DNA of 64,000 bases from the NCBI RefSeq assembly GCF_001524445.2, contig NZ_CP013417.1, forward strand, positions 744,001 to 808,000, in the 5' to 3' direction. The stretch is from Burkholderia savannae. GTDB taxonomy: Bacteria; Pseudomonadota; Gammaproteobacteria; Burkholderiales; Burkholderiaceae. The notes under the pieces were generated by a model. The model saw nothing but the letters and a program-made list of their open reading frames with translations, ran no database searches and was not told the DNA's origin. Made by a program: the position numbers and the translations under genes. Shown in pieces: positions 59,264-64,000 of the stretch. Every line of letters starts with the position of its first letter. Within the stretch, counting starts at the first letter, position 1.

Positions 59264-59884
59264 CGAGTGAGGCCACCTCTCAGAGAGCGCTTTTGAATTT
59301 TCTTTCGGATCGCTACGCAGATCGGCTTGCTAACAAGATCAGCTATGGCTTCGTGAAGGATCGTGGGGTGAAGAAGGCTGTTCACGACGCTTGTGAGATT
59401 CGAGCGAAGTATGGATGGGTCTACAAGACAGATATCGCGCCTTTTTTTGACTCGATTGATCGGTTGCATCTTGAGCGAGCGCTGAAAGCCGTCATCCGCG
59501 AGCGCTCTCTCCATCCATTGTTGCTGCAGGCGATTGGTTGCGAGATTTCTGCGACGAGGGCGGGTGCGAAGAGGATCAGCCGGCTCGGCATTAAAGTGGG
59601 GCGAGGCGTGCGGCAGGGAATGCCGCTATCCCCATTCTTTTCCAACATCATGCTGGCTGGGTTTGACCGCGCGATTGCGCAGCAGAGTCTTCGTGCGGTC
59701 AGGTATGCAGACGACTTGATTTTCTTTGCCTCATCTCGCGGTGAGTGTGAGGGCGTGGCTGAATTCTGCGCGCGTCATCTTGCCCCGATCGGATTGACTG
59801 TACCGCCGGTTGAGCCCGGCTCGAAGTCAGTGATATACGAACCCGATCAGGCTGCCGAATTTCTTGGCGTGAGCTTGGTTCGCC
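59264..59884 (+). pseudogene. Reverse transcriptase fragment (N- and C-terminus lost)
   Basis: About 200 residues of a reverse transcriptase remain: VYKTDIAPFFDSIDRLHLE (motif A), GRGVRQGMPLSPFFSNIML (motif B), VRYADDLIFFASS (catalytic YADD motif C) and AEFLGVSLV (motif E). No start codon belongs to the gene, because the IS3 element removed or separated the N-terminus. At 59885 the IS66 element cuts the frame, and the matching continuation is at 62878-63059. RQGMPLSP differs from the PQG of group II intron enzymes and is more like retron/Abi/DRT-type enzymes; the class cannot be set without the lost N-terminus. Confidence 0.85.
59877..59884. repeat. Target-site duplication of IS66 copy 1, left
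   Basis: GGTTCGCC directly precedes the left IS66 end (GTAAGCGCG) and recurs at 62870-62877 directly after its right end. Eight bases is the usual IS66 duplication length. Confidence 0.9.
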
Positions 59885-59969
59885 GTAAGCGCGAATTTAA
59901 CCCCACCTAGAATCGAAAGCTGAACGAGCGCAGGCTTGCGTCCGCAACTACAACTTGCGGACGCAACCG

Positions 59970-60431
59970 ATGACACAGAACGAAGTTGATTTCCTGCCAC
60001 TGCGGGTGACCGGCGTGACCGCGACGGGCAAGCGCAGGTTTGACGCCGAGGGTAAGCGCAAGCTGATTGAAGCCTGCCTGCAGCCGGGCGCGTCAATTGC
60101 CGGACTGGCGTTGAAGGCGGGTGTGAACGCGAACCAGCTGCATAAGTGGATTCAATTGCGCGAACGCGCGAATGCTGCTGTGACGGCGTGCGTCGAGCCC
60201 TTGCCATCGGCATTCGTGCCGGTCGTTCCGATCAACGAGGTGGCACCGGTGCGCACGAACCCCGAGCCGGTGAACGTACGGCGAACGTCACACAGGTACG
60301 AAGCGGCGAAGGCAATGACGCCGGCGCGACTATCAGCGCAGTTGCCCAACGGCGTAACGCTACAGCTCGAATGCGCCGCACACGATGGCGCTCTCGTGAA
60401 GGCGATGATCGAAGCGTTGGGGGCACGCTGA
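59970..60431 (+). CDS. tnpA: IS66 accessory protein TnpA (OrfA)
   Basis: The 153-residue protein has the IS66 OrfA helix-turn-helix: RFDAEGKRKLIEACLQPG and GLALKAGVNANQLHKWI. The C-terminus LPNGVTLQLECAAHDGALVK is also typical. ATG 59970 (MTQNEVDFLP) was chosen. Stop and tnpB start share the A of TGATG. Confidence 0.9.
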   Translation: MTQNEVDFLPLRVTGVTATGKRRFDAEGKRKLIEACLQPGASIAGLALKAGVNANQLHKWIQLRERANAAVTACVEPLPSAFVPVVPINEVAPVRTNPEPVNVRRTSHRYEAAKAMTPARLSAQLPNGVTLQLECAAHDGALVKAMIEALGAR

Positions 60432-60784
60432 TGTTCCGCTTCGACGCGGACCTGCAGATCTACCTGCACCGCGAGCCCATCGACTTCCGCGCCGGCATCA
60501 ACAGCCTCGTCGCGCTGGTCGAGCAGTCGATGCTGCTCGATCCGCTTGCGCGAGCCGTCTTCGCGTTCCACAACCGCAAACGCGATCGCGTGAAGCTTCT
60601 GCTGTATGACCGGGCCGGATTCTGGCTCCTATTGAAACGCCTCGAGGCCGACCGTTTCGTTTGGCCCCGCCGTCAGCAAGCCGTGATCGAACTGACGGCC
60701 GAGCAGCTTCACCTGCTGCTCGACGGCGTCGATATCGACGCCGTGCGCCGCCACCCAGCGCGGCAGTACTGCCACACGAACTGA
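60431..60784 (+). CDS. tnpB: IS66 accessory protein TnpB (OrfB)
   Basis: The 117-residue protein carries the family sequences YLHREPIDFRAGINSLVALV, VFAFHNRKRDRVKLLLYDRA and GFWLLLKRLEADRF. It is needed for transposition in IS66 elements; its mechanism is not settled. It overlaps tnpA. Confidence 0.95.
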   Translation: MFRFDADLQIYLHREPIDFRAGINSLVALVEQSMLLDPLARAVFAFHNRKRDRVKLLLYDRAGFWLLLKRLEADRFVWPRRQQAVIELTAEQLHLLLDGVDIDAVRRHPARQYCHTN

Positions 60785-60883
60785 AGCAGGGTATCGCCGC
60801 TGTTGCCAGTAAACAACGGCGGCTTTAGCTGTTACAAATTCGCGTAAACCTATTTGGCTCTGCGTTTCGCTATCGTTGAGCGC

Positions 60884-62506
60884 ATGTCCCCTCCCAATCT
60901 CCCCCGACTTCCGCGCACCGCCAAGGCCTATATCCACAAGCTGGAGGAGCGGGTGGCGGCCGATGCTCAGGTCATTGCCGAGCGTGACGCCAGGATCGAC
61001 GAATTGACCAAGCGCCTGGATGCGCTGGAAGAGCAATATCGTCTCGCGTTGGCCCGACAGTACGCGCCGAAGAGCGAGAAGCGCCGCGACCGCGTGTTCA
61101 ACGAGGCCGAAGAGGCAGCCCACGCTGAGCCGGCCGAGGAGGACGACGGCGAGCCGCTGACGTTGCCCGATACCGGGTTGCCGGAACCCGGCCAGCCTGA
61201 ACCGCGCAAGCGTGGCCGCAAACCGCTGCCCGCGGACCTGCCGCGCGAGCGAATCGAGTACGACCTGCCCGAAGACCAGAAGATCTGCCCGTGCTGCAGC
61301 AAGGCAATGCATCGGATGGGCGAGGAAATCAGCGAACAGTTGCACATGCAGGTCAAGGTCTCGGTGCTGCAGCACGCGCGTTTCAAGTACGCGTGTCGGC
61401 ACTGCGAGCGTCACGGCACGCACACACCGATCGTGGTCGCGCCGATGCCGGCGCAGCCCTTGCCGGGTAGTCACGCCAGTGCATCGATGATCGCCGCCGT
61501 CACGGCCGGCAAGTATGTCGACGGCACGCCGCTGTACCGGATGGAAGACGTGCTCGCACGCTCGAATATCGCAGTCAGCCGCGGTACGCTGGCGAACTGG
61601 ATCATCCGCCCCGCCGAGCTTCACTACACGCGCCTGTTCAAGGCGCTCAAGAAGATTCTGCTCAGCCAGTGGCTGATTCACGGCGACGAGACCACCGTCC
61701 AGGTCCTGAAGGAGAACGGCCGAAACGCGCAGGACAAGTCATACATGTGGGTCTACCGAAGCGCGGAGGATAGCGAGCAGCCGGTGGTGCTGTTTGAGTA
61801 CCAGCCGGGGCGTGGCCAGCAGTACCCGAAGGAGTTCCTCGGAGACTACGCGGGCACGCTGATGACGGACGGCTGGCCTGCGTGGCGGACGGTCAAATCG
61901 GCCACGCACCTCGGATGCCTTGCGCATGGACGCCGGATGTTCACGGATGCGCTCAAGGGGCAGAAGAACAAACCGAGCCCCCGCATCACGAAGGCGCTCG
62001 AATTCTTCCAGGCGCTGTACCAGGTCGAGACGCTCGCCAAACAGACGTTGCCCGAAGGCGAGACGCTGGCCGATTACCGGTACCGCTTGCGCCAACAGCA
62101 CAGCGTGCCGTTGCTAAACGCCTTCAAGAGTTGGCTCGACGAGCTCGCGCCGAAGGTTCTGCCCAAGAGCCTGCTAGGCGAGGCGATCGGCTACTGTCTC
62201 CGGCAATGGCCTTACCTGAGTCGCTATGTGGACGATGGCCGGTTTGCAATAGACAACAACGTCATCGAACGCGACATCAGGCCGTTTGCCACGGCGAGAA
62301 AGTCGTGGCTCTTCAGCGATACGGTCGACGGCGCGAAAGCGAGCGCGATGGTCTACAGCCTGATGCTCACGTGTCGAGCCTGTGGCGTCGATCCCCATGC
62401 CTATCTGCTGCACGTGCTGACCGAATTGCCGCAGCGCGCACCGGATGCCGATATTAGCGACCTGCTACCGTTCAACTTCGCTCGACAGCAAGCCGTTACC
62501 GGGTAA
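60884..62506 (+). CDS. tnpC: IS66 transposase TnpC
   Basis: The 540-residue transposase has an N-terminal coiled coil (residues about 15-55), a zinc-finger-like CPCCSKAMHRMGEE near residue 140, and a DDE domain: IHGDETTVQVLKENG, LMTDGWPAWRTVKS and FAIDNNVIERDIRPFATARK. Its last codons and stop (GTT ACC GGG TAA) are part of a palindrome GTTACC-G-GGTAAC at 62495-62507. It converges on the passenger gene with a 9-base gap. Confidence 0.95.
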   Translation: MSPPNLPRLPRTAKAYIHKLEERVAADAQVIAERDARIDELTKRLDALEEQYRLALARQYAPKSEKRRDRVFNEAEEAAHAEPAEEDDGEPLTLPDTGLPEPGQPEPRKRGRKPLPADLPRERIEYDLPEDQKICPCCSKAMHRMGEEISEQLHMQVKVSVLQHARFKYACRHCERHGTHTPIVVAPMPAQPLPGSHASASMIAAVTAGKYVDGTPLYRMEDVLARSNIAVSRGTLANWIIRPAELHYTRLFKALKKILLSQWLIHGDETTVQVLKENGRNAQDKSYMWVYRSAEDSEQPVVLFEYQPGRGQQYPKEFLGDYAGTLMTDGWPAWRTVKSATHLGCLAHGRRMFTDALKGQKNKPSPRITKALEFFQALYQVETLAKQTLPEGETLADYRYRLRQQHSVPLLNAFKSWLDELAPKVLPKSLLGEAIGYCLRQWPYLSRYVDDGRFAIDNNVIERDIRPFATARKSWLFSDTVDGAKASAMVYSLMLTCRACGVDPHAYLLHVLTELPQRAPDADISDLLPFNFARQQAVTG

Positions 62507-62507
62507 C
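62495..62507. promoter_or_regulatory. GTTACC-type palindrome at the end of tnpC
   Basis: GTTACCGGGTAAC covers the tnpC stop codon. It is the same 13-base dyad as the operator pair in front of the passenger gene. Confidence 0.6.
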
Positions 62508-62515
62508 TCCGATCG

Positions 62516-62776
62516 CTACCGCGCTGGGCCGAAGTATTGGTCCCACTGTTCCGAATCGGGATCGAGTCGGCGCACAATCGCGTCGTCTGCCCGCGCGATC
62601 AACCGTTCCAGCATCTGGCGCTTCGTTACCGAGTAACGGCGAGCTAACCGCGTCAGAGCAAGATACGCTTCCGTGCTCATCCACATATCCAGACGTCGAT
62701 CACCGTTGCCGTCCTTGCCTGCCGTCTCGCGCCTTGCCCGATAAGCCGCCTGCCGCTGCGCCGTCGTTTGCGTCAT
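62516..62776 (-). CDS. Ribbon-helix-helix DNA-binding protein, IS66 passenger (copy 1)
   Basis: The 86-residue protein has a basic N-terminus (QRQAAYRARRETAG) and then RRLDMWMSTEAYLALTRLAR, a strand followed by two helices (RYSVTKRQMLERLIARADD) in ribbon-helix-helix style. AAGGAG lies before the ATG. It is carried inside the IS66 element, on the strand opposite tnpC. Two GTTACC-CGGTAAC dyads stand just upstream, pointing to autoregulation (inferred). I do not recognise a named family. It differs from copy 2 at Met versus Val in the strand. Confidence 0.8.
   Translation of the reverse strand: MTQTTAQRQAAYRARRETAGKDGNGDRRLDMWMSTEAYLALTRLARRYSVTKRQMLERLIARADDAIVRRLDPDSEQWDQYFGPAR
62625..62637. 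promoter_or_regulatory. Imperfect GTTACC-type palindrome inside the passenger gene
   Basis: GTTACCGAGTAAC differs from the perfect dyad at one base. It overlaps the codons for the YSVTK segment, so it may be coincidental. Confidence 0.35.
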
Positions 62777-62790
62777 CTCGCATCTCCTTC

Positions 62791-62832
62791 GTTACCCGGT
62801 AACTATCGATTCGAAACATGTTACCCGGTAAC
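62791..62832 (-). promoter_or_regulatory. Operator pair upstream of the passenger gene (copy 1)
   Basis: Perfect GTTACCCGGTAAC dyads occur at 62791-62803 and 62820-62832, 29 bases apart start to start (nearly three DNA turns). They lie 15 and 44 bases from the start codon at 62776, and the promoter should lie between or over them. Confidence 0.7.
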
Positions 62833-62869
62833 ACGTCACCTAACGACGTGTGGCGGATTTAGCGCTTAC

Positions 62870-62877
62870 GGTTCGCC
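62870..62877. repeat. Target-site duplication of IS66 copy 1, right
   Basis: GGTTCGCC follows the right end of the element and equals bases 59877-59884. Joining the two flanks restores the reverse-transcriptase frame (VRHQSSYRLEL after VSL). Confidence 0.9.
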
Positions 62878-63059
62878 ACCAGTCAAGCTACCGACTTGAA
62901 CTGACGCAAGAGCAAATCGTCGCGATTCGCGATGACTTGCTTAAGCTTGGCTCGATACAAGAACTCGTGACACGAGGGATAGCGCTACCAAAGCTGGGTC
63001 ATGCGCTTATGCTGAGGCGAAACGGATATCTGGCGGCTTATGACATGTGCCACAACGTT
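62878..63059 (+). pseudogene. Reverse transcriptase fragment, C-terminal part
   Basis: This stretch continues the frame broken at 59884: HQSSYRLELTQEQIVAIRDD, LLKLGSIQELVTRGIALPK and LMLRRNGYLAAYDMCHNV. It is what remains between two IS66 copies. At 63060 the second copy cuts the frame again, and the rest of the gene would be beyond the window. Confidence 0.8.
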
Positions 63060-63096
63060 GTAAGCGCTAAATCCGCCACACGTCGTTAGGTGACGT

Positions 63097-63138
63097 GTTA
63101 CCGGGTAACATGTTTCGAATCGATAGTTACCGGGTAAC
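63097..63138 (+). promoter_or_regulatory. Operator pair upstream of the passenger gene (copy 2)
   Basis: GTTACCGGGTAAC occurs at 63097-63109 and 63126-63138, with the same 29-base spacing as in copy 1, before the gene at 63153. Confidence 0.7.
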
Positions 63139-63152
63139 GAAGGAGATGCGAG

Positions 63153-63413
63153 ATGACGCAAACGACGGCGCAGCGGCAGGCGGCTTATCGGGCAAGGCGC
63201 GAGACGGCAGGCAAGGACGGCAACGGTGATCGACGTCTGGATATGTGGGTGAGCACGGAAGCGTATCTTGCTCTGACGCGGTTAGCTCGCCGTTACTCGG
63301 TAACGAAGCGCCAGATGCTGGAACGGTTGATCGCGCGGGCAGACGACGCGATTGTGCGCCGACTCGATCCCGATTCGGAACAGTGGGACCAATACTTCGG
63401 CCCAGCGCGGTAG
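63153..63413 (+). CDS. Ribbon-helix-helix DNA-binding protein, IS66 passenger (copy 2)
   Basis: The 86-residue product equals copy 1 except Val in place of Met in RRLDMWVSTEAY. GAAGGAG precedes the ATG at 63153. An internal GTTACTCGGTAAC at 63292-63304 and a perfect GTTACCCGGTAAC at 63422-63434 recur as in copy 1. Confidence 0.8.
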   Translation: MTQTTAQRQAAYRARRETAGKDGNGDRRLDMWVSTEAYLALTRLARRYSVTKRQMLERLIARADDAIVRRLDPDSEQWDQYFGPAR

Positions 63414-63422
63414 CGATCGGAG

Positions 63423-64000
63423 TTACCCGGTAACGGCTTGCTGTCGAGCGAAGTTGAACGGTAGCAGGTCGCCAATATCGGCATCCGGTGCGCGCTGCGG
63501 CAATTCGGTCAGCACGTGCAGCAGATAGGCATGGGGATCGACGCCACAGGCTCGACACGTGAGCATCAGGCTGTAGACCATCGCGCTCGCTTTCGCGCCG
63601 TCGACCGTATCGCTGAAGAGCCACGACTTTCTCGCCGTGGCAAACGGCCTGATGTCGCGTTCGATGACGTTGTTGTCTATTGCAAACCGGCCATCGTCCA
63701 CATAGCGACTCAGGTAAGGCCATTGCCGGAGACAGTAGCCGATCGCCTCGCCTAGCAGGCTCTTGGGCAGAACCTTCGGCGCGAGCTCGTCGAGCCAACT
63801 CTTGAAGGCGTTTAGCAACGGCACGCTGTGCTGTTGGCGCAAGCGGTACCGGTAATCGGCCAGCGTCTCGCCTTCGGGCAACGTCTGTTTGGCGAGCGTC
63901 TCGACCTGGTACAGCGCCTGGAAGAATTCGAGCGCCTTCGTGATGCGGGGGCTCGGTTTGTTCTTCTGCCCCTTGAGCGCATCCGTGAACATCCGGCGTC
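63423..64000 (-). CDS. tnpC: IS66 transposase TnpC, copy 2, partial
   Basis: The C-terminal 192 residues of TnpC are visible, open at the window end. They include IDNNVIERDIRPFAT. One residue differs from copy 1 near the end (DADIGDLL instead of DADISDLL). Confidence 0.93.
   Translation of the reverse strand, partial: RRMFTDALKGQKNKPSPRITKALEFFQALYQVETLAKQTLPEGETLADYRYRLRQQHSVPLLNAFKSWLDELAPKVLPKSLLGEAIGYCLRQWPYLSRYVDDGRFAIDNNVIERDIRPFATARKSWLFSDTVDGAKASAMVYSLMLTCRACGVDPHAYLLHVLTELPQRAPDADIGDLLPFNFARQQAVTG

Larger units (their letters stand above)
59885..62869 (+). mobile_element. IS66-family element, complete copy 1 (2985 bp)
   Basis: The ends are GTAAGCGCGAATTTAACC on the left and, read inward on the other strand, GTAAGCGCTAAATCCGCC on the right. 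A perfect 8-base duplication GGTTCGCC flanks them. It contains tnpA, tnpB and tnpC plus a minus-strand ribbon-helix-helix gene and four GTTACC-type palindromes. It interrupts a reverse-transcriptase gene. Confidence 0.92.
63060..64000 (-). mobile_element. IS66-family element, copy 2, inverted and cut by the window end
   Basis: The right-end sequence GTAAGCGCTAAATCCGCC starts at 63060 and runs away from the reverse-transcriptase fragment. Bases 63060-64000 are the reverse complement of 61929-62869 without any visible gap, with only a few base changes. The candidate target duplication is ACAACGTT (63052-63059); its partner lies outside the window. Confidence 0.92.

Noticed and set aside
62850..63089. 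A free-standing 79-residue gene between the IS66 copies
   Set aside because: Its ends are IS66 terminal sequence and its middle continues the reverse-transcriptase frame, so it is a gene fragment and not a new gene.

Overview
The window is a high-GC Burkholderia chromosome segment, most likely from the B. pseudomallei / B. thailandensis / B. oklahomensis group. The evidence is the run of rml genes, ABC-transporter O-antigen genes and wbiG-wbiH-wbiI, followed by waaC, a Kdo hydroxylase and waaA, and then a urea-uptake and urease supercluster. The species and strain cannot be fixed from sequence reading alone.

Region 1 (1-22.3 kb) is a surface-polysaccharide (O-antigen) locus: rmlA (5' cut by the window edge), rmlC, rmlD, many glycosyltransferases, one Wzm permease with TWO Wzt ATPases on either side of it, a 1131-residue methyltransferase / coiled-coil / glycosyltransferase fusion, an acetyltransferase, a sulfotransferase, and wbiG, wbiH and wbiI. 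The middle (about 1.45-20.8 kb) is visibly lower in GC than rmlA/rmlC and the second two thirds of wbiI. This looks like a serotype cassette exchanged by recombination within conserved flanks. The logic is an ABC-dependent pathway: dTDP-rhamnose and other sugars are made, the chain starts on undecaprenyl phosphate (WbiH), is extended and modified in the cytoplasm, is possibly capped and measured by the fusion protein, and is exported by Wzm/Wzt.

Region 2 (22.6-33.3 kb) holds a second group of glycan genes on the minus strand (a WecA-like enzyme, galE, two glycosyltransferases, a flippase). It is followed on the plus strand by manB, waaC, kdoO and waaA for hexose-phosphate supply and the Kdo/heptose inner core.

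Region 3 (33.4-45 kb) is one minus-strand block, urtABCDE-ureDABCEFG, for high-affinity urea uptake and hydrolysis. A good sigma-54 -24/-12 element and two NtrC-like sites lie upstream of urtA, which suggests nitrogen-starvation control of the whole block.

Region 4 (45.3-52.7 kb) is ordinary core genome: an omega-aminotransferase, rhodanese, PIMT family, hemN, a YkgJ-family protein, a DUF1439-like lipoprotein, uppP, trmB and tRNA-Gly(CCC).

Region 5 (52.9 kb to the end) is an accessory island beginning at the tRNA: a probable restriction-modification pair (HNH nuclease and a large zinc-ribbon DNA methyltransferase), an XRE-type regulator with a divergent palindromic operator, an IS3-family element, and a reverse-transcriptase gene shredded by that element and by two oppositely oriented copies of an IS66-family element. 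The IS66 element carries an unusual passenger: a small ribbon-helix-helix protein gene with repeated GTTACC-S-GGTAAC palindromes around it.
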